A stretch of DNA of 47,340 nucleotides from Propionivibrio sp. (GTDB taxonomy: Bacteria > Pseudomonadota > Gammaproteobacteria > Burkholderiales > Rhodocyclaceae), in the NCBI RefSeq assembly GCF_016790145.1, contig NZ_JAEUOI010000028.1, positions 1 to 47,340 of the forward strand. The letters are read 5' to 3'. Below, piece after piece: positions 25,255 through 34,804 of the stretch (position 1 is its first letter; every line of letters starts with the position of its first letter). Both the position numbers and the translations under genes were made by a program. The notes beneath the pieces are model-generated. The model was not told where the DNA came from. It worked only from the letters and a program-made list of their open reading frames with translations, and made no database searches.

Positions 25255-26545
25255 GGCGCATGACTTCTTCAATTTCGGCTAGCGTTTTTGGTGCGGAGGT
25301 GTAGACTTCGCAGCCTTCGCAAGTGACAAATACATCGTCCTCGATGCGGATGCCTATTCCATGCAGGTGTTCGGGAACGTCGGCGCCTGGACGGATGTAG
25401 AGGCCGGGTTCAACGGTCAACGCCATGCCGGCTTCAAGTATTACCCACTCGTCGCCGGTTTTGTAATCGCCGGCGTCATGCACGTCGAGCCCGAGCCAGT
25501 GTCCGGTGCGGTGCATGTAATAGGGTTTGTAGGCTTCGATGGCGATGAGATCGTCAAGGTTGCCGGCAAGCAGCTTGAGGTCGATCATGCCTCGTACCAG
25601 AACGCGCAGCGCAGCATCGTGGTAGGCGATGAAGGGGGTGCCGGGTTTGATCGCGGCAAGCGCAGCGTTTTGGGCGGCGAGAACGATTTCATACACGTCG
25701 CGCTGCACAGGGCTGAAGCGGCCATTGACCGGGAAAGTCCGTGTGATGTCGGAGGCATAGCCGTTGACCTCGCAGCCGGCGTCGATCAGCACCATGGCCT
25801 GCTCGCCGAGCAGTTTGTTGTTCTCGATGTAGTGCAGGACGCAGGCATTGCGACCGCCGGCGACGATGGGCGAATAGGCGTGGCCGTCGGCGCCGCGTTT
25901 GCGGAATTCATAGCCGAGTTCGGCTTCGAGTTCGTATTCGGCCATGCCGGGGCGACAGGCGCGCATGGCGCGTGCGTGGCCGGCCGAGGCGATCGCCGCG
26001 GCGCGGCGCATGTGCCCGGCTTCGTGTGCATCCTTGAGCAGGCGCATGCGGTCGAGCGCTTCGCGCAGGTCGCGTATTTCTCCGGGAGCGCGTTTGCCGG
26101 CGCGGCTTTGCGCACGCACCGTGTTCAGCGCGGCGACGATTTTCAAATCCCATTCTGCATCGTGGCCCAACGCGTGCCACAGGGTGCTGCGGTTGGCAAT
26201 CAGTTCGGGTAGCCTCGCCTCGAATTCGCTGAAGGCGTAAGCCTCGTCAAAGCCGAAGGCTTCACCCGCCGTTTGCGGTCCGTAGCGAAAGCCGTCCCAG
26301 ACTTCGCGCTCCTCGTTTTTTTCACGGCAGAAGAGTATTGAACGCGGCTCATTGCCGCCGAGCAGAACGATCACCGCTTCGGGTTCAGGAAAGCCGGAGA
26401 GATACCAGAAGTAGCTGTCGAAGCGGTAGGGGTGGTGCGAGTCGCGATTGCGCAAGCGCTCCGGCGCCGTGGGAATGACGGCGACGCCGTCACCAAGCTG
26501 TTTGAGCAATGCGCTGCGTCGCGACGAGTAGGGTTCATGCTTCAT
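25247..26545 (-). CDS. pepP: Xaa-Pro aminopeptidase P
   Basis: The 432-residue dimetal aminopeptidase (M24B) removes N-terminal residues before proline; E. coli PepP has 441. It has an N-terminal creatinase-like domain and a C-terminal pita-bread catalytic domain with metal ligands in VLIDAGCEVNGYASDITRTF, HRTGHWLGLDVHD, TVEPGLYI and GIRIEDDV. The start is the ATG at 26545, overlapping the murU stop by 4 nt (ATGA); the longer frame runs antisense through murU. It overlaps the ubiH-like gene downstream. The murU-pepP-ubiH coupling implies one transcript with amgK. Confidence 0.94.
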   Translation of the reverse strand: MKHEPYSSRRSALLKQLGDGVAVIPTAPERLRNRDSHHPYRFDSYFWYLSGFPEPEAVIVLLGGNEPRSILFCREKNEEREVWDGFRYGPQTAGEAFGFDEAYAFSEFEARLPELIANRSTLWHALGHDAEWDLKIVAALNTVRAQSRAGKRAPGEIRDLREALDRMRLLKDAHEAGHMRRAAAIASAGHARAMRACRPGMAEYELEAELGYEFRKRGADGHAYSPIVAGGRNACVLHYIENNKLLGEQAMVLIDAGCEVNGYASDITRTFPVNGRFSPVQRDVYEIVLAAQNAALAAIKPGTPFIAYHDAALRVLVRGMIDLKLLAGNLDDLIAIEAYKPYYMHRTGHWLGLDVHDAGDYKTGDEWVILEAGMALTVEPGLYIRPGADVPEHLHGIGIRIEDDVFVTCEGCEVYTSAPKTLAEIEEVMRRD

Positions 26546-27222
26546 TTTTTCTGGGTCAACTCCTGGTTGAGTTCGGCAAGTCGTTCGGGGCTTCCTACGT
26601 CGACCCAATAACCCGTGTGACGTTCCCCGGTGACAACGCCACGGGCGATGCCGGCGTCAAGCAGCGGGCGCAGTTTCATGACGGCGCCGGGCGCTACGCC
26701 GGTGAAAAATTCCGGCGAGAAAACGCCGGTGCCGGCATAGGTCAGTGTCGGTCCACTGCCTGTGCCGGCGTATCTTACGGTGTCTCCGTCAAGGCAGAAA
26801 TCGCCGCCGGCATGCTGCGGCGGGTTGTCGACAAAAACAAGATGCGCGTGCCGTGCAGCGAGGGTGTGCGCACGCCTGAAGTCCCAGTCGCACCAGATGT
26901 CGCCATTGACGACGAGAAACGGTTCGTTGCCGAGCAGCGGCAGCGCCCTGGCGATGCCGCCGGCCGTTTCCAGCGCGCCGGGTGGTTCCGGCGAGTAGCG
27001 GATGTGCAGGCCGAAGCGGCTGCCGTCACCGAGCGCGGCTTCGATCTGCGCGCCGAGATGGGCATGGTTGATTACAACATCATGGAAGCCGCTGGCGGCC
27101 AGTCGTTCAAGATGCCAGACGATTAGCGGCCGACCGCCGGCGAGGAGCAGCGGCTTGGGCGTCGCGTCGGTCAGCGGCCGCATTCTTTCGCCGCGGCCGG
27201 CGGCGAGAATCATGACTTTCAT
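26542..27222 (-). CDS. murU: N-acetylmuramate alpha-1-phosphate uridylyltransferase
   Basis: The 226-residue nucleotidyltransferase starts MKVMILAAGRGERMRPLTD, then ATPKPLL, the signature of sugar-phosphate nucleotidyltransferases. VNGDIWCDWDF holds the metal-binding Asp. With the AmgK kinase upstream it forms the cell-wall recycling bypass that turns MurNAc into UDP-MurNAc and avoids the fosfomycin-sensitive de novo route (known from Pseudomonas). Start: ATG at 27222; the longer frame overlaps the end of amgK antisense-free sequence but lacks homology. ATGA overlap with pepP. Confidence 0.92.
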   Translation of the reverse strand: MKVMILAAGRGERMRPLTDATPKPLLLAGGRPLIVWHLERLAASGFHDVVINHAHLGAQIEAALGDGSRFGLHIRYSPEPPGALETAGGIARALPLLGNEPFLVVNGDIWCDWDFRRAHTLAARHAHLVFVDNPPQHAGGDFCLDGDTVRYAGTGSGPTLTYAGTGVFSPEFFTGVAPGAVMKLRPLLDAGIARGVVTGERHTGYWVDVGSPERLAELNQELTQKK

Positions 27223-27287
27223 TGTATGCGGATTTACGCCAGTGGGCGGGCTGTTGTACTGCTTGGCGTGCGATTCATCGGTGCTCA

Positions 27288-28307
27288 TCAGAAGGTAAAG
27301 CCGACATCGATGCGGCGGTTTTCAAGCTGATCGAGAAGACGCGCCAGTGGCCGCAGTTCGAGGTAACGCTCGCAGGTCTGGCGCAGGTAAGCGAGCACAC
27401 GCGGCATGTCCTTCAGGTAGCCGTCCTTGCCGTCGCGGTGGCAGAGGCGGGCGAAGATGCCGAGCACCTTGAGCTGGCGTTGCGCGCCCATCCATTCGTA
27501 ATCGCGGTAGAAATCGTGGAAGTCGTCAGGTACCGGCAACTTGGCCTGGCGCGCCATTTCCCAGTAGCGGATGACGAAGTCGAGTTCCTGTGCTTCTTCC
27601 CAGTGGATATAGGCGTCGCGGTAGAGCGAGACGAGGTCGTAGGTGATCGGGCCGTAAACCGCATCCTGAAAATCGATGATGCCTGGATTTTCGGGATAGT
27701 CTTCGCCACTGACCATCAGGTTGCGCGAGTGGTAGTCGCGATGCACGAATACCTGTGGCTGCGCGAGGTTGTTGGCGAGAATTTTATCGAACACCGAGCG
27801 CAGCGTGGCCTGCTGTTCTGCACCGAGTGTGACTTCAAGGTGGCGCGCAACATACCAGTCCGGGAAAAGCTCAAGTTCGCGGCTGAGCAGCGCATGATCG
27901 TATTCGGGCAACATGCCGGGCCGGCTGGCGCGCTGGATGTCGACCAGTGCAGTATTGGCGTCGCGATAGAGCTTCGGTGCCGTGGTGGCGTCCAGCACGT
28001 TGAGGTAAGTGGTATGACCAAGATCAGAGAGAAGCAGAAAACCTTGTGCCAGATCTTCGGCATAGACTTCGGGGACATGCACACCGGCGTCGCGAAAGAG
28101 TGCGGCTACTTTCAGAAAAGGGCGGCAATCCTCGTGCTCGGGGGGCGCGTCCATGACGATGCGGGTACTTCCATCGGGCAAGCCGACACGGAAATATCGC
28201 CGGAAACTGGCATCGGCCGATGCGGGTTCGAACGAAAACTCCTGATCGGGATGCTGGCACGGTAATTGGCGATCAAGCCAGTCGCGCAACAGGACGGTAC
28301 GCGGCAT
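27288..28307 (-). CDS. amgK: N-acetylmuramate/N-acetylglucosamine anomeric kinase
   Basis: The 339-residue aminoglycoside-phosphotransferase-fold kinase phosphorylates MurNAc at C1 in peptidoglycan recycling. The catalytic loop HRDYHSRN (189-196, Asp191) and the metal-binding IIDFQDAVYG (210-219, Asp212) are intact. The gene lies 65 nt upstream of murU, its pathway partner, and is divergent from lptD with a 113-nt shared control region. First gene of the amgK-murU-pepP-ubiH run. Confidence 0.93.
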   Translation of the reverse strand: MPRTVLLRDWLDRQLPCQHPDQEFSFEPASADASFRRYFRVGLPDGSTRIVMDAPPEHEDCRPFLKVAALFRDAGVHVPEVYAEDLAQGFLLLSDLGHTTYLNVLDATTAPKLYRDANTALVDIQRASRPGMLPEYDHALLSRELELFPDWYVARHLEVTLGAEQQATLRSVFDKILANNLAQPQVFVHRDYHSRNLMVSGEDYPENPGIIDFQDAVYGPITYDLVSLYRDAYIHWEEAQELDFVIRYWEMARQAKLPVPDDFHDFYRDYEWMGAQRQLKVLGIFARLCHRDGKDGYLKDMPRVLAYLRQTCERYLELRPLARLLDQLENRRIDVGFTF

Positions 28308-28420
28308 GCCGCTTCTCCTTGAGCTAAGGTGCTAAAATGTGTCGATTTTACCACTCGCCCCGCTGGCCGCTGTGCCATCGAAACAACTCGAGCTGCTGCA
28401 TCTTTTATTGATATTTCTGG

Positions 28421-31400
28421 ATGAATTTTCCTGCCCGGCGCAAACCACTCGCGTTGCTCCTGAGCTACGGTTTTGCGATCTTCCTTGTCGGCGCCTATGC
28501 CGCTGAGACGCGGGCGCAAGCTCCTGAGCCGCTGCGCGTTGATCCGGCATTGCTCGGCTTGCCGCCAATAAAGCCTGCAGAAGCGCCCGCTCCTGCCGCC
28601 TCTCCTGCTCCGGCGCCAGCCAAAAAATCGAGTGCCGAGGTGCAGCCAGTTGAGGCTGCAGTCGTCGACAAACGGCCGGTTGAGACTGAACCGGAGGTCA
28701 GCAAGCCGGTCCGGGCCAGCAAGCCCGCGGCGCAGGAGATGCCGCAACCTGCTGTTGCAGCGCAAGCGGCGCCTGTGGTCACACCTTCACCTACACCAGC
28801 TCCGACACCAGTCCCGGCATCGGCACCAGCACCGGCACCAGCACCGGCACCGGCAGTAGCCGCATCGCCAGCAAGTGTGTCTCCGGCGCGCAGCCCTCGT
28901 GATGAGGAGCGTCAGGCGGCGCCTGTTGTACCCGCTCGGCAGAAGGCGATACAACCGGAAACCTTGCCTTCGGCGCCAGAGCCCGTCAGGGCAGTGCAAC
29001 CGCAGGCTCCAGGCCCCGTTGCCCAGCAGCAAGCTCCTGCCGCTTCGTCATTACCATCGTCTCGCCGGGAGGCCTCCACGCTGGAGCCCTTGCGTGTCGA
29101 CCCGGCCTTGCTCTGGTCGCCGCCCGTTGCGGCTCCAGTGGCCCGGACAGCCCCAGCGGCTCCGACCGCACCGACAGCCTCACCCCAGCCATCCTATGTG
29201 CCCCGTGAAGCCGGTACGGCGCCGGACGCGGTGGTGTCGTCGGTTCCAGCCGCCTCGGGCGGCAGTGCTGCAAGCGTCGCGGCAAAACCGGCCACGGCGC
29301 AGAAGCCCCCGGACAAAAGCTGGCTGCGGCGCATCTGGGATCCGGTGGCCAATGCCTACAACAATGGCGCACTTGAATTTTATCTGCCGTTTAAGACCTA
29401 CCATTCGCGCAGCACGTATACCCAAGAACAGATCGACTCCTATCAGGAAAACCCGCTCGGCTTTGGTATCGGCCGTGGCTTGTACAACGAGAGGGGGAAC
29501 TGGGAAGGCGTCTTCGCCATGGGTTTCCAGGATTCGCACTACAAACCATCCTATACCGGGGGTTACAGTTGGAAAGCCATCTGGCGTCCGGCCGATGATG
29601 TACGCCTGGGATTGGGCTATATTGCCGGCCTGATGTCGCGCTCGGACGTCCTCAGCTATGTCCCCTTTCCAATCGTTCTGCCGGTGGCTTCGGTGGCCTA
29701 CAAGAACTTCAGTCTGGAAGGAACTTACGTTCCCCCCGGTGGCAGTAATGGCGGCAACGTCCTCTTTATCTGGGCCAAGTGGGAATTGGGCAAGACCGGC
29801 GAGGCCATCGGTACGCCAGCGCGTCCGGCGCAAGAAGAGCCGACGCAAATGGCCTTCGGCAGTGCTACGCCGCTTGAACGCCAGCGCGTGCCCTATGGCC
29901 CGGTTCTGGAGCCAGGTTCAAGCGCTCGCCTGGTCTCGCCCGAGGAAACGGTTCCCCCGCTCGTCGCGGCAACGGGTTGGCGCGACGAGGATCAGGTTCC
30001 CGACGTACCCGACGTCTTGCCGGCGCTCGTCTTGCGTTCCTCAAAAACCATGGAGCCGCTATCCAGCGATAGTTCCGTGCCGCGACCGGTTTTCCTCAAT
30101 GCACAACGCATGGGAGGGGATGTGAATCGGGAGTTTATCGCCGAGGGCGATGCCGAATTGCGCAAGATTGGCACGGTGGTCAATGCCGACCGTCTGACCT
30201 ACTGGCCGATCGACGATGAGGTCGAAGCCGAGGGCAATGTTCGCCTTGAACAAGGCGATGATCTGATCACCGGGCCAAAGATGCGGCTCAAGGTCGAAGA
30301 TCAGGTGGGGTTTTTCGAGCAGCCTTCGTATACGATAAAACGTCAGCCCTTGCCGGGAAGCAAGGCGGCGGCCGATAAGGCTTATGCGGCGCAATTTGCT
30401 GAACAGGAGGGCGATGATTCCTGGCTTTCTTCGGGTTTTGCCAGCCCGCGCGTACTTAAAATCAAACCTGGTCAGACCAAATTCGATGCAACCAAGCAGA
30501 AGGGTCCGATAATGACGGAAGCGCGCGGCGTAGCTGATCGTATCGACTTCGAGGGCGAAAATCAGTTCAGGCTGACGAATGGAACCTATACCACTTGTGC
30601 ACCGGGTAATGACGACTGGTATGCCAGGGCGGACACACTCAAGCTTGACTACGACCGCGAAGTGGCTGATGGAACTGACGGCACGGTGTATTTCCTTGGC
30701 ATGCCGATTATCTATTCGCCGTGGTTGTCGTTCTCACTCAACAACGAACGAAAATCAGGCTTCCTGTCGCCGACCTTTGGCACGAACAGTGATAGTGGTT
30801 TTGAATTATCCCTGCCCTACTACTGGAATATCGCGCCGAACATGGACGCGACAATTACGCCACGCGTGTTGACCAAGCGAGGTATTGAAATAGGTAACGA
30901 GTTCCGTTATCTCGATACGGCTTTCGGCGGTTTCTATCGAGGGCTGGCGCGGGTGGAATATTTGCCGAACGACAAATTGTTTAACAATGAAGACCGTTAC
31001 GGCTACGCATTGCAGCATACTCAGACAACGGCCAACGGCTTTTCCGGCCTGATCAACTACAACAAGGTATCCGATAGTAAATATTTCATCGATCTTTCAA
31101 GCAACATCTCAAAAACCTCACAAACGCAGTTGCCGCAGCAAGGCATACTGACCTACGGTGGTGGCGGTTGGTGGAGTGCGTCGGCCAATTTCCTTCAGTA
31201 CCAGACGCTGCAGCCCGATCCGAATAACCCGGTGCAGGTGCCCTACAAGCTGATGCCGCAGTTTACGGTCAATGCCCGCCAGCCTGATCTTTACATGACC
31301 GACAGCACTTTCCTTGGACAGTACACCAATTTTACGATCGACCAGCGGATACAACTCGTCAATGGCGTTCCGACAATATTCCCTGATGCGCAGCGAAGCG

Positions 31401-32437
31401 TGCTTTATCCACAGGTGGCGCTGCCTTACGTGACTCCGGGCTGGTACGTGACGCCAAAGTTCGGAGTCAATTCGACGCACTACTCACTGTCGGGACAAGC
31501 GCCGGGTACTCCGGATTCGATCAATCGTACGCTGCCGATTTTCAGTGTCGATTCGGGTATGACCTTTGAGCGGTCGAGCAACTGGTTCGGGCGGGATTAC
31601 ACGCAGACCCTGGAGCCACGCCTTTATTACCTGAATATCCCGTACAAGAACCAGAGCCAGATTCCGATCTTTGACACCGGTCTGGCGGATTTCAACATGG
31701 CGCAGATTTTTTCCGAGAACCAGTTCTCCGGATGGGACCGCATCAACAATGCCAATTCACTGACTACGGCCGTGTCAACCCGATTGCTCGAGCCCTCCAG
31801 CGGCAACGAAATCATGCGTGCGATGATCGGTCAGCGTTTCTATTTTACGAGAAACAAGGTGTCGCTCCCCAACCGAACGACGGTCGGTGATACCGAATTT
31901 AACACCTCCGATTTCCTCGCTGGCATCAGTGGGCAAATACTGCCCAAGGTGTTCGCCGATACTGCTGTGCAATACACTTTTAGCAATAACCAGATCCAGC
32001 GCTATGTAATCGGAGCGCACTATCAGCCCGAGCCGGGCAAGGCCCTGAATGTCGGGTATCGCTATAATCGTGACGCCAATGCGCCGATCGACCAGGTTGA
32101 ATTTTCAGGACAGTGGCCGATCACGGGGCGTTGGCATGTGGTTGGCCGGATCGATTATTCGCTCTCTGATCAGGGAACCAGCCCTGCGACCAGCAATAAA
32201 CAGGGCGGGCGTCTGATCCAGGCCATTACCGGTCTGGAATACAACGGGGGGTGCTGGGTCGTACGTAGTGTCGTCCAGAAAATTGCCCTCACACAGGACA
32301 ATAGCTCAACGGCATTCTTCATCCAGCTTGAACTGAATGATTTCTCAAAAATTGGCTCCAATCCGCTGAATCTTCTCAAGCGCAATATTCAGGGCTACAG
32401 CCTGATCAATCAGCCTGCCGCTGTCTTTGATGAATAG
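28421..32437 (+). CDS. lptD: PagP-LptD fusion: LPS-assembly outer-membrane protein with embedded lipid A palmitoyltransferase domain
   Basis: 1338 residues, against about 750-800 for typical LptD. Order: signal peptide (1-33); EPLRVDPALLGLPP (36-49); a Pro/Ala-rich linker (50-220); a second EPLRVDPALL (222-231); more linker; a PagP domain (about 296-458); another linker; a LptD periplasmic beta-jellyroll domain (about 553-690); and the LptD beta-barrel (about 720-1338). The PagP part is recognisable throughout: LEFYLPFKTYHSRSTY with catalytic His328, GNWEGVFAMGFQDSH with Asp371/Ser372, and IPLPV-like SYVPFPIVLPVASVAY. PagP moves palmitate from phospholipid to lipid A. LptD inserts LPS in the outer leaflet. 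Only two cysteines (726, 1278) remain for the LptD interdomain disulfide. First gene of lptD-surA-pdxA-rsmA. Confidence 0.9.
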   Translation: MNFPARRKPLALLLSYGFAIFLVGAYAAETRAQAPEPLRVDPALLGLPPIKPAEAPAPAASPAPAPAKKSSAEVQPVEAAVVDKRPVETEPEVSKPVRASKPAAQEMPQPAVAAQAAPVVTPSPTPAPTPVPASAPAPAPAPAPAVAASPASVSPARSPRDEERQAAPVVPARQKAIQPETLPSAPEPVRAVQPQAPGPVAQQQAPAASSLPSSRREASTLEPLRVDPALLWSPPVAAPVARTAPAAPTAPTASPQPSYVPREAGTAPDAVVSSVPAASGGSAASVAAKPATAQKPPDKSWLRRIWDPVANAYNNGALEFYLPFKTYHSRSTYTQEQIDSYQENPLGFGIGRGLYNERGNWEGVFAMGFQDSHYKPSYTGGYSWKAIWRPADDVRLGLGYIAGLMSRSDVLSYVPFPIVLPVASVAYKNFSLEGTYVPPGGSNGGNVLFIWAKWELGKTGEAIGTPARPAQEEPTQMAFGSATPLERQRVPYGPVLEPGSSARLVSPEETVPPLVAATGWRDEDQVPDVPDVLPALVLRSSKTMEPLSSDSSVPRPVFLNAQRMGGDVNREFIAEGDAELRKIGTVVNADRLTYWPIDDEVEAEGNVRLEQGDDLITGPKMRLKVEDQVGFFEQPSYTIKRQPLPGSKAAADKAYAAQFAEQEGDDSWLSSGFASPRVLKIKPGQTKFDATKQKGPIMTEARGVADRIDFEGENQFRLTNGTYTTCAPGNDDWYARADTLKLDYDREVADGTDGTVYFLGMPIIYSPWLSFSLNNERKSGFLSPTFGTNSDSGFELSLPYYWNIAPNMDATITPRVLTKRGIEIGNEFRYLDTAFGGFYRGLARVEYLPNDKLFNNEDRYGYALQHTQTTANGFSGLINYNKVSDSKYFIDLSSNISKTSQTQLPQQGILTYGGGGWWSASANFLQYQTLQPDPNNPVQVPYKLMPQFTVNARQPDLYMTDSTFLGQYTNFTIDQRIQLVNGVPTIFPDAQRSVLYPQVALPYVTPGWYVTPKFGVNSTHYSLSGQAPGTPDSINRTLPIFSVDSGMTFERSSNWFGRDYTQTLEPRLYYLNIPYKNQSQIPIFDTGLADFNMAQIFSENQFSGWDRINNANSLTTAVSTRLLEPSSGNEIMRAMIGQRFYFTRNKVSLPNRTTVGDTEFNTSDFLAGISGQILPKVFADTAVQYTFSNNQIQRYVIGAHYQPEPGKALNVGYRYNRDANAPIDQVEFSGQWPITGRWHVVGRIDYSLSDQGTSPATSNKQGGRLIQAITGLEYNGGCWVVRSVVQKIALTQDNSSTAFFIQLELNDFSKIGSNPLNLLKRNIQGYSLINQPAAVFDE

Positions 32438-32449
32438 AAGGTGTGACTC

Positions 32450-33760
32450 ATGACGCTATGGCTTCGTATTGTTGTTCTGTTTTTCTGTCTCGTCGGGCTG
32501 GCCTCGGCGCAGTCTCCTCGCCGCCAGGCGGGTGAGCCGTTACCGGCTGATCGCATCGTTGCCGTCGTCAATGACGAAGTGATAACACTTTACGAATTGC
32601 GGACACGCCTTGACCTCGCGCTCACCCAACTCCAAAAACAGGGTACCCCGTTGCCGCCGCGTGATGTTCTTGAGCGACAGATGCTTGAGCGTCTGGTGAT
32701 CGACAAGGTTCAGTTGCAACACGCCCGGGATACCGGTTTGCGGGTTGACGATGCGCAGCTTGAGCAGGCGCTGCAGCGTATTGCCGCCAACAACAAAATG
32801 TCGCTCTCCCAGTTTCGTGCGGCGCTGCAAAAGGATGGTATTCCGTTTGTGAAGTTTCGCGAGGATATTCGTGAAGAGATGACCATTGCGCGTGTTCGCG
32901 AGCGTGAAGTGGAAAACAAGATCGCAATCTCGGAAGGCGAGATTGACAACTATCTGAGCGACGATTTGACAAAAGGCAGTGGCAGAGAAGAATACGAAGT
33001 TGCACACATCCTTCTGCGCTCACCCGAATCGGCCAGTCCGGAACAGATTCAGAAACTCAAGGCCAAGGCGGATCAGGTGCTCGAACGATTGAGGAAAGGT
33101 GAAGATTTTGCCCAGCTTGCAGCGGCGTATTCCGATGCGCCGGATGCATTGAAGGGAGGCAATCTGGGTCTGCGTCCGCTCGATCGCCTGCCCGCCATTT
33201 TTTCTGAAGTTGTGGTCAAGCTCAAGGTCGGCGAGGTAGCGCCGATGCTGCGCAGCCCCAATGGCTTCCATATTGTCAAGCTGGTTTCCAAAGGCGGTGG
33301 AGCGGCCATTCCGGCAGTGCAGCAAACGCATGCCAGGCATATTCTGATCAAGGTCAATGAGGTCGTTTCCGAGAACGATGCCAGGCACAAGCTGACTGTC
33401 TTGTACGAGCGAATCAAGAATGGCACCAGTTTTGCTGAACTGGCCAGGCTGTTCTCGCAGGACGGTACAGCGTCCAAGGGAGGTGATCTCGGCTGGATAT
33501 ATCCCGGAGATACCGTGCCGGAATTTGAACGGGCGATGAACCAGTTGTCGCCGGGCGAAGTCAGCCAGCCGGTTCAGACGCCATTCGGTTTCCACTTGAT
33601 CGAGGTACTGGAGCGGCGCGTGCAGGACGTGTCGGCCGATCGTCAGCGCGCGGCGGCTCGTCAGGTGCTGCGTGGGCGCAAGATGGACGAGGCTTATCAG
33701 GACTGGTTGCGGCAGGCACGTGACCGCGCCTACGTCGAGATTCGCCTTGAAGAACGCTGA
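32450..33760 (+). CDS. surA: Periplasmic chaperone and peptidyl-prolyl isomerase SurA
   Basis: 436 residues with a signal peptide (MTLWLRIVVLFFCLVGLASA), an N-terminal SurA chaperone domain beginning ADRIVAVVNDEVITLYELRT, and two parvulin domains (about 181-283 and 292-393), each with a HILL/HILIK start and a GxxLGW/GF.. core. SurA escorts outer-membrane beta-barrels, LptD among its best-known clients, to the Bam complex, so lying 12 nt downstream of lptD fits its role. Intact. Confidence 0.96.
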   Translation: MTLWLRIVVLFFCLVGLASAQSPRRQAGEPLPADRIVAVVNDEVITLYELRTRLDLALTQLQKQGTPLPPRDVLERQMLERLVIDKVQLQHARDTGLRVDDAQLEQALQRIAANNKMSLSQFRAALQKDGIPFVKFREDIREEMTIARVREREVENKIAISEGEIDNYLSDDLTKGSGREEYEVAHILLRSPESASPEQIQKLKAKADQVLERLRKGEDFAQLAAAYSDAPDALKGGNLGLRPLDRLPAIFSEVVVKLKVGEVAPMLRSPNGFHIVKLVSKGGGAAIPAVQQTHARHILIKVNEVVSENDARHKLTVLYERIKNGTSFAELARLFSQDGTASKGGDLGWIYPGDTVPEFERAMNQLSPGEVSQPVQTPFGFHLIEVLERRVQDVSADRQRAAARQVLRGRKMDEAYQDWLRQARDRAYVEIRLEER

Positions 33761-33763
33761 GCC

Positions 33764-34804
33764 TTGCATAACTTGCCTGTCATAGCCGTCACCTCGGGTG
33801 AGCCTGCCGGAATCGGGCCGGAGATCTGCTTGCGCTTGATTGAACGCTGTGCCCAAGATCAACCCGCACGCCTGGTTATTCTGGCTGACAAACATCTCAT
33901 GGCCGAGCGCGCACAGGCGATCAGTCTGTCCGGCGATTTATGCCAATTGCTTGGTTTGCGCGAGTGGACGAGCGCTGTGCGCGCTTCCCCCGGATGTCTC
34001 GATATTCTGCACGTGCCCCTGTCTGTAGCGTCGCGCCCCGGTCAGCTCGATCCGGCCAATTCTCCCTATGTCCTTAAATTGCTTGATCGGGCGCTGGCCG
34101 GGTGTCGGTCAGGTGAATTCGCAGCCATGGTTACGGCGCCGGTGCATAAGGGGGTGATCAACGATGCAGGCATTCCCTTTACCGGTCACACCGAGTATCT
34201 GGCAGAGCAAACGCATACCCCGCGTGTGGTGATGATGCTTGCCGGGGGTGGATTGAGAGTCGCGCTGGCGACCACCCATCTGCCCTTGAAAGCGGTATCT
34301 TCGGCCCTGACGCAGGAATCACTTGAGCAGACACTACGCATCCTGCATGCGGATCTGGGCAGGAAATACGGAATCGGCGAACCGCGCATTCTGGTTACCG
34401 GACTGAACCCGCACGCTGGTGAGGGAGGCTATCTCGGGCGCGAGGAAATCGAGGTCATCACCCCGGTGCTGGAGCGTTTGCGTGCCGAAGGCATGACGCT
34501 TATCGGTCCCTTGCCTGCCGATACATTGTTCACCCCGCCGATTCTGTCCCAGGGTGATTGTGTGCTGGCCATGTACCATGATCAGGGACTGCCGGTACTC
34601 AAGTACGCCAGCTTTGGCCAGGGCATCAATGTGACCCTGGGCCTGCCGATCATACGCACCTCGGTTGACCACGGTACGGCACTCGAACTGGCCGGTAGCG
34701 GTCGAGCCGATCCTGGCAGTCTTTTCGTCGCTGTCGAACAGGCTATCGAGATGGCAGGCCGGACTGAGTTGCCGAGCTGTGGAGCGATGGGCACGATGAA
34801 TTGA
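33764..34804 (+). CDS. pdxA: 4-hydroxythreonine-4-phosphate dehydrogenase
   Basis: 346 residues, near the family norm of about 330. PdxA oxidises 4-phosphohydroxy-threonine in pyridoxal phosphate synthesis. Motifs: VTSGEPAGIGPEI at the start, TAPVHKGVINDAGIPFTGHT with a metal-binding His, NPHAGEGGYLG, and MYHDQGLPVLKY. The start codon is TTG at 33764 (MHNLPVIAVT); there is no ATG and an in-frame stop lies 6 nt upstream, so a rare start is needed. It is 3 nt after surA. Confidence 0.95.
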   Translation: MHNLPVIAVTSGEPAGIGPEICLRLIERCAQDQPARLVILADKHLMAERAQAISLSGDLCQLLGLREWTSAVRASPGCLDILHVPLSVASRPGQLDPANSPYVLKLLDRALAGCRSGEFAAMVTAPVHKGVINDAGIPFTGHTEYLAEQTHTPRVVMMLAGGGLRVALATTHLPLKAVSSALTQESLEQTLRILHADLGRKYGIGEPRILVTGLNPHAGEGGYLGREEIEVITPVLERLRAEGMTLIGPLPADTLFTPPILSQGDCVLAMYHDQGLPVLKYASFGQGINVTLGLPIIRTSVDHGTALELAGSGRADPGSLFVAVEQAIEMAGRTELPSCGAMGTMN

